Assembly (NCBI GenBank): GCA_016617855.1 | Contig: JAECUM010003652.1 | Location: forward strand, 54,615 to 118,614 | Direction of reading: 5' to 3' | DNA: 64,000 nucleotides | Source of the DNA: Megalonaias nervosa | Taxonomy: Eukaryota > Mollusca > Bivalvia > Unionida > Unionidae | Part shown: positions 9,904-19,118 of the stretch, piece by piece | Layout of the letters: the number at the start of each line of letters is the position of its first letter | Position numbering within the stretch: position 1 is the stretch's first letter | Notes under the pieces: generated by a model | Seen by the model: the letters and a program-made list of their open reading frames with translations, nothing else | What the model was told of the DNA's origin: nothing | The model's database searches: none | Translations under genes and position numbers: made by a program

Positions 9904-9990
9904 GTTGACGAGTCAACAGTGGATGGTCAGACTGGAGAACAACCCGCTTTATATGGTTCAAACGCGGACGCGATAGAAAACATCCCTACT
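9904..9990 (-). promoter_or_regulatory. promoter and 5' leader, third member of shared module
   Basis: Minus strand: AGGGATGTTTTCTATC, GCGTCCGCG, then CCATATAAAGC, CCAGTCTG, and the near-palindrome GTTGACTCGTCAAC (9904-9917) ending just before the ATG at 9901. Confidence 0.7.
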
Positions 9991-10119
9991 CGGTTTTAGT
10001 GTCGGAACGCTATGATAGCGAATGTCATGGTGAGGGATAGAGAGAAGTCAAAGAGCATATATTCACAGTGTTTTTTTTGAAAACAAACGACAGACACATT
10101 TTTTCAAAACACAACATTT

Positions 10120-10125
10120 TTATTC
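10120..10125 (-). terminator. AATAAA polyadenylation signal
   Basis: AATAAA on the minus strand about 45 nt past the protease frame. It is the likely end of the capsid/protease transcription unit, in contrast with the histone-like ends of the next genes. Confidence 0.55.
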
Positions 10126-10170
10126 AAGTAACAAGTAACAAGTCATAAGTCACAAGTAACATCAAACAAA

Positions 10171-10915
10171 TTATTTTTGACAAGGTTGACAACGTTGTGA
10201 AATCATGTGAGATTTCCATTGATGGAAGTCATGAGGCCATTGATGTACACTACGTTTCCTAGCTAAAGACAAAAGATAACTATAATGGTCACAAAACCAT
10301 CGATCTACTTTCTCATCGTTTCTAGAAGAGTGACGATCAAAATAAGTCACTAAATGTTCTAAAGGATATCCAAGACTGCGTTGATGAAGAAAATACACAC
10401 AATATTGTCCACACACCATGGAATCTGTGCCTTATAATTTCACATTATTGTATCGTGTCATCTGGGCATTTCTTCTCATAAATTCAATGATATCGTCTTC
10501 CAAAGGGGGTAATCCATACGAATCAAAATATTCCACACAGTTCTCTTGAGAGAAGTAGACGGCATCCCAGTGAGTTCCTGGAAGATGACTTTCGTCCGTG
10601 TTGATGACATAAGCTTGATGGTCTTGAGGTTTGCGATGAGGTAGTTCATCTTTAGCGCACACGACAGGATTCCAAGAAGCAGTATACGAACTATTGTTCA
10701 AAAGGTAATAAAGTTCCCAGGTATCCATTTTCTGTTGTGTTGTTTTTGTTTTTTTTCCACAGGTAATGATAAGTCATCAATTCAATTCTGACTTTTTGTT
10801 TGAAACGATCTGTCAAGGAGCCGTTTCTTCGCCTTGTCTCCGCACTCTGGGCTAAGAGAGCTTCGATGCGATAGATCTCTAGAGTAGTCAGTGGAGGGCA
10901 GGAAAGATCACACAA
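10171..10915 (-). pseudogene. adenain-type cysteine protease, interrupted
   Basis: This is the maturation protease of Polintons and adenoviruses. The core starts at ATG 10728 (MDTWELYYLL). The catalytic His is in GTHW near 10572, followed by a YFDSYG segment. The nucleophile Cys is in MVCGQYC near 10413, and the frame ends at 10171. A TAA at 10432-10434 interrupts the frame in the Gln-to-Cys interval; the related copy at 37724-38177 has a sense codon there. The upstream frame (10691-10915) overlaps in another phase, so the N-terminus is also uncertain, with a run of eight A near 10750. A TATA-like GATATAAAGG is at about 10917-10926. Confidence 0.8.
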
Positions 10916-10924
10916 GCCTTTATA

Positions 10925-11263
10925 TCACTCATGCAACACTGCTTCTTTTGAGATGAGACTCCAAGCTTCGTCCAGATACTCGTCCAATTTTTCTTCTTGA
11001 CTCATCATCATACATTTATCGTGTTGAATTTGACTGGGATGATCGTTTTGACATCCATAACAATATTTCTTGGGCAATTCTGTAATTGTATTCGCTAGGT
11101 GTTTAGCAAAACAGGACACTAAATGTTGTTCTTGTTCTGGCCATCTGGACTTGACTACTAACTCGGCCTCTTTCTCTTGGTCTTGGGGTTCTGCTTTCAC
11201 GCTATCCTCCCATTCCATTTCCAAAGATTCTCCACTGTTTAAAGAGGGATAGGAGTCTTCCAT
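10925..11263 (-). CDS. conserved small Cys/His protein (zinc-binding candidate)
   Basis: An intact 112-codon frame from ATG 11263, six bases after the capsid stop. The N-terminus is acidic. The central block has YCYGCQNDHPSQ, then QHDKCM, a Cys/His pattern seen in small Polinton proteins near the capsid gene and likely to bind zinc. The C-terminal helix is acidic (EEKLDEYLDEAW). Pieces of the same gene are recognisable in the copies at about 34560-34790 and 44946-45000. Its function is not established. Confidence 0.65.
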   Translation of the reverse strand: MEDSYPSLNSGESLEMEWEDSVKAEPQDQEKEAELVVKSRWPEQEQHLVSCFAKHLANTITELPKKYCYGCQNDHPSQIQHDKCMMMSQEEKLDEYLDEAWSLISKEAVLHE

Positions 11264-11268
11264 TGTGT

Positions 11269-12588
11269 CTAATAGTCTAGAATGACTTCTCTCAAACTGT
11301 TGATTTCTATGGTATTATCGAATTCAGCATACAGGATGACGTTGACCGTCTCAGTGAGAGCTTCTGCAAACTGAAGTTCCACACGCAGTTGACCGGATTT
11401 TATAGGGTGGAAATGTCCCTCGCCGCTGCCTTGGTCTGGAGTGAAATCAAAGGCCCACAAAGTGTAACCTCCGACATAATCTTCGTACGAAATACCGTGA
11501 CTGGTGTTGGTTCCTAGTTGCCCCGTAGCTTCATACAGGGACAAGTACGATCTCAAGTAATTCTTCTGGGCAAAGTTAGGTTCGAAGGGTCTGGTACACA
11601 AAGTCTTGCCATCGCGACTGACTTCGATTTTGGACACTCTGTAGTGCTTAAGCTGGAAAGGATTTTGATCGTGGGCTCCGCTGAAGGCTGCATTACTGAC
11701 GATACCAACGATTAAACGTTTGGGTAACTGTCCTTGGAACAGATGATCTACGATCTTGGATCGGAGTCCAGCAGTAATGGTGAATGTTTTCACTTCTACA
11801 CGTCGTATCAGATATTTGGCTGTCGATCTGCTCAATGTTTGACTGATGTCGTTTCCCGCTTTAGGTAACACTTCTACACGACGCACGTAAAGTCTGGCTT
11901 CTTGGAAGTTGGTTTTGTACTCGTTGGCATGAGCCATCAACTCAAAAGCGACACTGCTGCGATTGAGTCTCAGGTGAATATCCACTCCGTTCAGCAAATA
12001 CTTGTCTTGCAACCACATGTCCAAATGCAAACGATCCATCAGTTCTAAACTACGACCTTGCAGGATTTTCCTTCGACAGTCGTTAAAACCCACATTGTGA
12101 GGTTCGTCATCGGCTGTCAGGGCTCTGTCGTTAAACGTGTTCTCACCTGCGGTGTTAGGTTTCCATACCACGCAATCATACAGATGAGTGTTCTTGGCTT
12201 CTTTTCCATACGTCAAGAGATTTTCCAGGTACGCTCGGTAAGGGTAAGTATCCATGCTACTGCTGACCAGTTTGTTATTCAAGTACAAATCCACTTCACT
12301 GAACAAGGAATGCATGAAATTGTTGACGGGAGCTACTGCGGCATCGGCTAACGGATTGGTGTTGTCGGTTTTGATCACTTTCAGCTTTAGATACAAGTAA
12401 CTGCTATTCAGATCGATGTAACCTTCGGGCTGTCCTTTGATTTCAAACTCGATGAGAGCTGAATCCGTCAAAGAGGAGACGGGATGAAATTCGACCCATT
12501 CAGATTCTTGCATCATCATCATGGTGGGTGGCATGGCAAACAGATCCAGTTCCGACTTGGAACAAGCGCAAGACTCTTGGTGCATCAT
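11269..12588 (-). CDS. major capsid protein, double jelly-roll (F54H12.2-like)
   Basis: An intact 439-codon frame from ATG 12588. It matches the protein family annotated in many animals as F54H12.2-like, whose features include ESCACSKSELDLFAMPPT at the start, SLFSEVDLYLNNKLVS, LNGVDIHLRL, LFQGQLPKRLIVG, and the GGYTLWAFDFTP and NTIEINSLREV blocks near the end. It is read as the Polinton/adintovirus major capsid. Its length is close to family members I recall. Neighbours fit: pVI-like and penton-like genes lie upstream, protease downstream. It is the longest open core gene in an otherwise damaged element. Capsid function follows from the family; persistence of function here is not shown. Confidence 0.82.
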   Translation of the reverse strand: MMHQESCACSKSELDLFAMPPTMMMMQESEWVEFHPVSSLTDSALIEFEIKGQPEGYIDLNSSYLYLKLKVIKTDNTNPLADAAVAPVNNFMHSLFSEVDLYLNNKLVSSSMDTYPYRAYLENLLTYGKEAKNTHLYDCVVWKPNTAGENTFNDRALTADDEPHNVGFNDCRRKILQGRSLELMDRLHLDMWLQDKYLLNGVDIHLRLNRSSVAFELMAHANEYKTNFQEARLYVRRVEVLPKAGNDISQTLSRSTAKYLIRRVEVKTFTITAGLRSKIVDHLFQGQLPKRLIVGIVSNAAFSGAHDQNPFQLKHYRVSKIEVSRDGKTLCTRPFEPNFAQKNYLRSYLSLYEATGQLGTNTSHGISYEDYVGGYTLWAFDFTPDQGSGEGHFHPIKSGQLRVELQFAEALTETVNVILYAEFDNTIEINSLREVILDY

Positions 12589-12597
12589 TTTCTTCTT

Positions 12598-13039
12598 TTA
12601 ATAATCAAAAACGTCTAACTCTCGGACGGTTTTTCTTTTCTTAGTCTTTCTAGCTCTAGGGGCGTGAAGTCCTCTGAAGGGGTGTTTTCGTCGTCTTTTT
12701 CTGCCTTGTCCTTGCTGTGGCGTCAGGGAAGCAGGAATGCCTGACTCGGCATTGCCCAGGACATTTATAGGAGTTTCTCGCCGGCCCAAAATGTCTTTAC
12801 CCATTTGAAGCAATACATTTTTGCATGCTCTCAAGAAAGCTTCTTTGGGGTTTTGTTTGTCAATGATAACATTTTGGAGAAATTCTTTGCCGTGCGTCAA
12901 CGCGGCATCTTTTAAGGTGTGCAAATCCCCGTGTCACCATCGGTTTCAAAACGGGAGCCACTGTACGAAAGGCTGATTTGAGCATATCACCTAAACCATG
13001 TCATTTCTGTCGAGCGACTCCTTGGTACACAGGATACAT
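12598..13039 (-). pseudogene. pVI-like minor capsid protein, interrupted
   Basis: The frame starts at ATG 13039 (MYPVYQGV). A TGA follows at 13001-13003, then a conserved HGLGDMLKSAFRTV block, then a shift near 12925 into the frame that ends at 12598. The C-terminus is strongly basic (GRKRRRKHPFRG, TKKRKT), as in adenovirus pVI/pX-type core or cement proteins. The same TGA is present in the remnant at 43640-44075. Ten bases separate its stop from the capsid ATG. Confidence 0.65.
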
Positions 13040-13052
13040 GACTGACAAAAAG

Positions 13053-13965
13053 TTAGAGTAATCGTTTTCGAAAATGGAGTTTCACTGTGACTTTCCCTTT
13101 GGAGAATGAAATATTTTGTCCCAGATCTCTTTTTATAGTAATGTTGACAGTGTCGAAATACGACTTACTGACGGGCAAATAGTGAGGATGTACAAATTCG
13201 CGGTGAACGTGATAGGTGTTTCCACCTTCCTCGTCAGCAGCCGTGGCAGAATCCACTTTGAAAGGAATGACACGCAGTGACTGTACGGAGGTGTGTCTCA
13301 CCACGTTGTCCTCCACCACATCGGAGTACACAAGGATCAAATTCAGTCCTTTGGTTCATTTCTACAGGGAATCGAAAATATTTCGCAAAATCCAAGTTAC
13401 CGGTCACGGATGGTATTTCGTTTCTAATTTTGATCATCTTGGGGTCTCCACCCAAAATGTCATACAATTCAGGACAAAATGTAATGGCCAATACTTTGTC
13501 CTCTGAAAATTTGATCATTAGGCGGCGAACCATTTTCTGGTACTCGATCGTGACACTTCTTCTGGCTTTCTCCAAGGCTTTACCAAACATAAAATTGAAC
13601 CTGTCAGCAATGGAGTTCACCAAATGTTGACCACTAAAATAATAGCCCACAGGAATTTTCATCAGATAAGTGGTTCGTTTAGTTTTGGGGTCTTGTGATT
13701 TCATAAAGTCAGCAACACTGGAGCGTTCATCCATTTCTTGTTGCACTTGTTCGTCATAAACTTCTATTGTAAAAGTGTTTTCATTTTCGACGATGTTTTT
13801 GATTTGTGTAGGGTGAATCATTTCCACCAAAGCCACTTCCCAATGGGCTTCGTGATCCAATTGGATGGCTTGAGGTAATCTGGTCGAGAAATAGCACAAA
13901 GTGTTATTGGGAAACACCTCCATGGAACTGTCGCTGGGTAACGTTAAGTAAAATTGGTTGTTCAT
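13053..13965 (-). pseudogene. penton-like minor capsid protein, one frameshift
   Basis: The N-terminal frame (ATG 13965) begins with NNQFYLTLPSDSSMEVFPNN, the hallmark start of the Polinton penton-like family. It changes phase at about 13330-13345 into a second frame with LVYSDVVE and LRVIPF, ending at 13053. One single-base indel explains the break. The start codon overlaps the stop of the membrane-protein gene (ATGA). Penton identity follows from the family. Confidence 0.75.
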
Positions 13966-14366
13966 AATTCCACAGTTCTGGTGTCCGAGGAGTCACTGGA
14001 AGTCAGAGGAGTGTCTAAAAGAGGATGGTTAGGGTGACTGCTGGAACTAACGTTGGACACAAGACTCCCGTTGTTTCCGTTCGAGGAATATTTCAGAGAC
14101 GGATTGGGAAGAAGGTAACCAATGCAACTGCTAAGTAAAATGGTTCACAATTGTTTGTCTCCTTGTTGCAAACTCAAATTGGCAATGGCAGCACCGATGA
14201 CACAATACACCACAAAGATTTGGCAGAAAAAGACGATTTGCGTTTTAGGCACACGTTCTCCACACCACACCCACAAGGGTTGCTTTTGTAGATCTTGCAG
14301 AGAAGAACTGGGGGAAGGAGTAGTCACTTCAGTAGCTGAGGCTGTGTTGAAGGGCATGATGGTCAT
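13962..14366 (-). pseudogene. small single-pass membrane protein, one internal stop
   Basis: A frame of 135 codons from ATG 14366 to TGA 13962-13964, interrupted by TGA at 14145-14147. A hydrophobic segment (VFFCQIFVVYCVIGAAIA) predicts one membrane span. After the stop the frame continues with a Ser/Asn-rich tail (SLKYSSNGNNGS). Its ATG overlaps the integrase stop and its own stop overlaps the penton ATG. It is similar in layout to a small protein often found between integrase and penton in Polintons. Function unknown. Confidence 0.6.
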
Positions 14367-15463
14367 TTCTTTTTATAGTCGATGAGTTGCGAAGAGTCAA
14401 TCCAAGAGTCAAAACTGGGAGGATATCCTTTCCAACGAACTTTGACTTCTTTGACACGTCGTTTTCCCACTTTAGAGTTCTTCGATCGAGAATGGTTTCT
14501 ATCTCGTACACGTCGTCTTTTTTTTGGGTCACACGTTGTAACTCGGGTAAGTAAAACGTTCCTTTTAACACTTCCCCGTTCATGTCTTCCAATTTATAGA
14601 CAGGAGGATAACGGCCACGCACTCGTTCAGTGACACGAAATAATTCAGTGGTCCAGTTCGGTAAGTAACCTTTGTCGAAAGTGCATTTGGTTTTGCCAAT
14701 GCGCACCCAGTCTCCTGATGCCAACACTCCACCTTTCTTGGGGACAGTCACTGTTGGGGACGTACTAAACAGACGCTCGAAGACGGCCACTTCGTTGTCA
14801 GCAGTCACTTCTTGGGGGGCACGTCCAATGCTCCGATGGTAAGATTGGTTGTACTATTGGACAAGGTGTGGCAAGACGTCAATGTACTTGAGAGTGTGTT
14901 GATGCGTAAAATATTTTTATATGCGTTTTTTCAAGGTACGTTGAAAACGTTCCACGATGCTGGCTTTGGTTTCGGAATTCTCGGTGGGGAAAAAATGAAT
15001 GTCACGTTTCTTCAATTCTTTTTGGAAAGCTTGGTTCAGATATTCGGTGCCTTTGTCAGTTTGCCATCGAAGAGGGTGACGCCCGCTTTGTTTCAACACC
15101 AGTTGGAGAGCTCGCACTAACTCAGTGCTCGATTTGGAAGTCAATGGTACGACCCAAGCAAATTTGGAAAAGACATCGATGACACAAAATAAATATTTGT
15201 AGCCATGATTGTAAGGTGGCCAAATGTGAGACATCGGCTAAATCGGCTTGCCATTGATGATCGATACCCTCCACTTGGGTGCGACTTCTGGAAAATTTTC
15301 GTCGAATGGGTTTGTGTAAGGTGTACGTGGCTTGTTCTTGTAACCATCGTTGCACATGAGGTAAACGGATACTTTTTAGTCGAGTTTTGGCAGCACGATA
15401 CAATTTCTGAACTCCTGCGGAATGGACTGGATCGTAGTAAATGCTGGCTAACACCTTCTCCAT
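14363..15463 (-). pseudogene. retroviral-type integrase with chromodomain, inactivated
   Basis: The element integrase. The start is ATG 15463, just after the PX stop. The N-terminal region includes YYDPVHSAGVQKLYRA. Catalytic residues: D in WQADLADV (about 15244), D in QTDKG (about 15057) and E in SIVERF (about 14952), giving DD35E spacing. The C-terminal region has GDWVRIGKTK and FDKGYLPNW, then a chromodomain-like block near 14390-14480. Lesions: a frame change near 15215-15235, stops near 14915 and 14848, and another frame change near 14475. TGA 14363-14365 overlaps the next ATG. Confidence 0.85.
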
Positions 15464-15466
15464 TTT

Positions 15467-16155
15467 TTAATAAGTGATCCACTTTTCACTGATGCTACTC
15501 TGAATGGGACGAGGGGTGGTTTAGAAACGGTTTTACGTGTCCGATGTGCCACGGGTGTAGAAGTGGAAAGTAGTGGTGGTGGCAATGGGATGGCTTTGGT
15601 CTTCTTTTCTTTTTTCACTTCTGGTTTCCCTTCTTTCTTTTTCACTTATGTCGAAGGAGGAGTGGACATCATCATTTTAACCCAAGCTTTAAGTTCTTCT
15701 CGTTGGAGTGTAGGGGAAGGGATTAACAAGCACGCTGCAATCTTACTAGGGATGGGAGCTGCTGACGGTGTTTGAAAGACTTCTCCTGCCTCTTCTTCCT
15801 CAGGCAACCGTGGGGCTGCATCTGTCTTGACCACTGGGAGTGGTAGTGGTTGTGGTGGTGGTGGTGGTAGTGAACTTTTCATCAGGGCCTTAAAATCTTT
15901 CAGAGTGGGTTGAACTGTTTCGTCTAAAGCTTTTAGGTGAAAGAGTTTCAGTCGTTGTAACAACTGACCGTACCGTTGCGATTTTTCCGTATCTGACAAA
16001 TCGCTGCGATCCATCAAGGATTGCAATTCGTGTTGTAACTGAGAAATGTATTTCAAATGAGGATTGGGAGGTAAATGAGGGGTTCGTTGTTCTTGCCGAC
16101 GATGGTATTCCATCCATCGTTTGCAAGACAATAAAGCCAGTTTTCGTCCTTCCAT
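15467..16155 (-). pseudogene. PX-like conserved Polinton protein, interrupted
   Basis: The frame from 16155 has a helical N-terminal part (PNPHLKYISQLQHELQSL, SDTEKSQRYGQLLQRL) followed by a Pro-rich linker and a Lys-rich segment. This arrangement recurs in Polinton proteins of unknown role encoded next to the integrase. TAA at 15646-15648 interrupts it; the copy at 32280-32915 has a Glu codon there. A further frame change near 15500 is needed to reach the conserved WITY end and TAA at 15467-15469. An ATG at 16220 in another phase may be the ancestral start. Confidence 0.6.
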
Positions 16156-16259
16156 CGGATTTCAAGGATCACGTCTGAGATCTTTTGATTCCAAAGGTCC
16201 CTTTTATCTTCTTGGACCATTTTATCTTCATCCTCCCAGGATGTTTCCCATTGCTCCTT

Positions 16260-16670
16260 TCAGCAGGGTCCTCCTATTGTTCCCATTACTCCTTTCAGCA
16301 ACATGGGCAAAAAGGGTAAAATTCTTCCGCGTTGCACCAACATCTTTTTCTTTTGACCAATGGGTATTTTCTTTTGGACCATTTGGCGAAGAACGTGTCG
16401 ATGTTTGACTAAGCATTCTTTCTGGTGTTTAGACAAAGGTATTGTGCCTTTCAAGACATTGAGACAACATTCGCACACGGTATCGATGACGTCTTTGGAG
16501 GCAGTTTGAATGAATTTTTTTCGCATGGGTGGAGGAGCTTTGGACAGGACGGACAACATGTCCCAATGTTTGGCTAAACGAGGTGGCAGTCCTTTCTTTT
16601 TTCCTTTTCCTTTTCCTTTTTGGACAGAAGAACTACGATGGTGACGGTGTGCACGTCTTGCAGGGGACAT
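16260..16670 (-). CDS. conserved Polinton core-like protein (CECC protein)
   Basis: An intact frame from ATG 16670 (MSPARRAHRHH). The N-terminus is very basic (KGKGKGKKKG). The conserved middle has VIDTVCECCLNVLKGTIPLS, then HRHVLRQM and KKKMLVQRGR, followed by a hydrophobic, Gly-rich end. The same layout is common in Polintons and suggests a virion core or membrane-active peptide. It is clearly related to the gene at 17056-17451, which suggests a local duplication. Remnants of both are in the copy at 31160-32090. Confidence 0.68.
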   Translation of the reverse strand: MSPARRAHRHHRSSSVQKGKGKGKKKGLPPRLAKHWDMLSVLSKAPPPMRKKFIQTASKDVIDTVCECCLNVLKGTIPLSKHQKECLVKHRHVLRQMVQKKIPIGQKKKMLVQRGRILPFLPMLLKGVMGTIGGPC

Positions 16671-16699
16671 CTTTGGGTGTTGAGCAGCACAAAACACTG

Positions 16700-17050
16700 A
16701 TCCCTATCGTTTGCCTCGGGTCGTTTTAATACTGGAATCCGACGCCACTGATTGTCTTTACGTCGTATCAACTTGGTGACAGGGAGCACACGTCGTGGAG
16801 GAGTTCGCAACGGACTAAATCGGGACAGTTCTTGTTTGGACAAATCCAGTAAACTCTGTAACACACCCGTTCGCTCTTGGACTTTTTGGGGGCAGGTACT
16901 TTTTGAGCAGCGGCCACTCCCGCTAAAGAGGAAGAGGGTGTCACCGCTGGAAGAGAAGTTTTTGGAGACGCTCTTTTGCGGGTAGAAGCTGTTTTCTGTG
17001 GACTTTTCTTTTTCTTTTTCTGAGGCTGTGACCTGGTCTTGACACCGTTG
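16700..17050 (-). pseudogene. remnant of an LQSLLDLS-type Polinton protein
   Basis: A frame with LQSLLDLSKQELSRFSPL (about 16810-16864) and preceding Ser/Ala/Pro- and Lys-rich coding sequence to about 17050 in other phases. No ATG starts it and at least one phase change is present. The copy at 31380-31680 keeps extra upstream sequence missing here, so a deletion is likely. Role unknown. Confidence 0.5.
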
Positions 17051-17055
17051 CTCTT

Positions 17056-17451
17056 TTACTTTTTCTTCAGGGTACGTTTGGGTGTGGCTTTTTTCTTGGG
17101 GACGGCTTTGGGAGCATTAGGATCCCATTTCAAGAGGGAACGAATGATGACACCTCCAGGAGAACCGCTTCCTCCAGGTTTCAAAATGATTTGCTTTTTG
17201 GTTTGAGTGTCGATGCGAGGATCGGCTAGCTGCGTCAAGGCACCTTTGTTTCTCTCAAAAAAACGTTTGGTTTGTTGTGGAATTTGAAAGATGCCTTGCA
17301 GTAATTGACGTGCTGTCACCGTAAACCATCGTAAGACTTCTTTGAGACTAGCTTCTAAGACACGAGCATGTATTTGTGGATTTTATTCGCGACTGATACC
17401 GCACAAGGCACGAATCAATTTGATGGGATGATGAGACTGAATTGACATCAT
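17056..17451 (-). pseudogene. second core-like protein, paralogue of the CECC gene, one stop
   Basis: 132 codons from ATG 17451 with a single TAA at 17383-17385. The block KEVLRWFTVTARQLLQGIFQ, then NKGALTQLADPRID and KKQIILKPGG, aligns by eye with the CECC protein at 16260-16670 (L-x-G-x-x-P, L-x-Q, KK, and a GG or RG end). The C-terminus is Lys-rich. Its ATG overlaps the ATPase stop (ATGA). Function unknown. Confidence 0.6.
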
Positions 17452-18201
17452 ATTGACGATGTGTGAGACAAAGCCAATGTGACCGAGGATTTTATAGACT
17501 TTTTTTGGTGATTGTGAATAAGTCGACGAAGGGGACGTGTAAACGACAGGCCCTCCGTCTGGCACCAGTGGTGAAACATATGGGTACGAAATCGCAAATA
17601 ATCGGGAGTGGTGGGTTTTAAATCCACGAGTAAATAAGCGTGTGGAGTTTGAGTGGCATCGTCGTACGCATTTGTCAGCCAAGGCGTTCCTAACTGTTTG
17701 GCTAAGACTTCTACTTGCGATTTATCTCTAGGGCTTTTGAACAACACTACGTAATGAGCATTGAGACTGATGGTGCGATGGGCTTTATTTTGTTGAAACA
17801 AATTTTGGGTGACGTAAATGACACTGGCATTATGACGATGCCCTTTGCGCGTAAACCAGAGTTTAATTTCATTTTCGCCTTCTCCTAACATGTCGTCAAA
17901 AATAACCAAATGAGTTTGACTAGGGTCAGACACTATCGCCTTGACTTTCTCCCAGATGGCTGTACGCCAATTGCCACTCTTTGTAACACCACACGATGCG
18001 TTGAAGGGGACGATCGATCAAATGATGTTTATGTTCGATCAAACGTTTGACAAATTCGGTTTTGCCTGAACCGCTCGGTCCGGCAATGAGCATGTTAAAG
18101 GGATGGCGAAGATACAAGGCTTCCCAACTAGTCCGGTCTACGTGTTCGTCAATGACTTTGACAGTGGAGGAAGAGGGAGCAGAGACAGTAGAGGTAGCCA
18201 T
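17448..18201 (-). pseudogene. FtsK/HerA-like genome-packaging ATPase, frameshifted
   Basis: The start is ATG 18201. Walker A GPSGSGKT is near 18070; Walker B LVIFDDML is near 17900. A sensor-like VTQNLFQQ block and a C-terminal VDLKPTTPDYLRFRTHMF segment follow. The frame changes at about 17926-17933, and the distance between Walker A and B looks short, so a small deletion may accompany it. Compared with the fragment at 30958-31110 there is also a one-base difference near 17545, just before the C-terminus. It is the motor that would fill capsids; this copy is broken. Confidence 0.82.
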
Positions 18202-18271
18202 AGTAGTGTAAGAAATGTCACTTTTGACACGAAGACAGACAAGACAAGAGTTTTTCTACTTTTTTGAGGAC

Positions 18272-18277
18272 ACATTT
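18272..18277 (-). terminator. AATAAA polyadenylation signal
   Basis: AATAAA on the minus strand (plus TTTATT near 18270-18277), just before the ATPase start and about 45 nt past the gene at 18321-18656. It probably ends the polymerase-side transcription unit. Confidence 0.55.
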
Positions 18278-18320
18278 ATTGTCATCTTCAATGGCGAACA
18301 ACACGAAAGACAAAAATACA

Positions 18321-18656
18321 TTAAAGCCAAATGGTTAAGTACATAAATAAAAGACACATCAAAACGGTCAAAGTGGAATATAAACAAGTCTCTGTACAAC
18401 ATTTGTGGTGATCAAGAGGTGAAATCGTAGGGGTAGTGTGTAATGTTCTGAGAGTCTCTACACTCCTTGACACAATCACACAAGAGGCCTCCCGGAATGG
18501 CCTTTCAGGGATGTCGATCACGGTCCTGTCCTGAAGAGAGTGGTTTTCCTCGGTCACGACTTCTTCATCTTCTTCTGGCACTGTCACTAACACTGGTTTA
18601 AAAGTTACTTTTTTCACGGAACGTTTAAACTTTTTAGGATTACAAATCTTGGGCAT
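18321..18656 (-). CDS. C-terminally anchored membrane protein (unidentified)
   Basis: 111 codons from ATG 18656 (MPKICNPKKF). The N-terminus is basic, an acidic stretch (VPEEDEEVVTEE) follows, and the C-terminus ends in a hydrophobic segment (YSTLTVLMCLLFMYLTIWL), predicting a tail anchor. A GTG-led extension to 18737 exists, but ATG 18656 is preferred. It overlaps the end of the preceding gene by about 17 nt. No family recognised. Confidence 0.55.
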   Translation of the reverse strand: MPKICNPKKFKRSVKKVTFKPVLVTVPEEDEEVVTEENHSLQDRTVIDIPERPFREASCVIVSRSVETLRTLHTTPTISPLDHHKCCTETCLYSTLTVLMCLLFMYLTIWL

Positions 18657-19106
18657 AGTGTGCCATTTCTTTTGTCCAAGCCTCAAAACCCCAACTCTTC
18701 CAGTCACGTACATCTTTCCAGTGAGTGTGTAAGTCACAAGCTACACACACGTCGTCGTACACATCTTCAGTGCCTAAAAGTTGACGAATCTTTTTTTCCC
18801 GCAGAGGTTGAGAAGTATCAAGATGAAAGCGCAAAGCTTTGAGCAGAATGAGTCTCTCGTGTAGATTTAAAGGGACCACTTTCATGCTTTTTGGAGTGTT
18901 AGGTACTGTTCCTAAAGAATCCACAAGGACTCAGCTGGTAAACGAAATCCCAGAAAGCAAGTCACTAAGACACGCACTACACGTCGACCCCAATTCAATG
19001 GACACAGTTCTCGTAATAGACGATCGTAATCCTTTACCGTTTGAATAGTGTCATTGATTTCCTTCCACGGAATCTGTTGTATCACGAATGATAAAGGTCG
19101 TGGCAT
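18640..19106 (-). CDS. unidentified gene, probably one frameshift
   Basis: An ATG-led frame at 19106 (MPRPLSFVIQQIPWKEIND) closes at 18912. A second frame from about 18924 to 18640 continues with LHERLILLKALRF and a Cys/His/Trp-rich end (CVACDLHTHWKDVRDWKSWGF). The two are most easily read as one protein with a phase change near 18915. A TATA-like GGGTATAAAAACGG at about 19115-19126 lies only ten bases before the ATG, so transcripts from it would miss this start. No family recognised. Confidence 0.4.
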
Positions 19107-19118
19107 GGTAGTCCGTTT

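Noticed and set aside
12058..12351. Plus-strand open frames opposite the capsid, integrase and polymerase genes
   Set aside because: They are shadows of conserved minus-strand genes and show no family resemblance.
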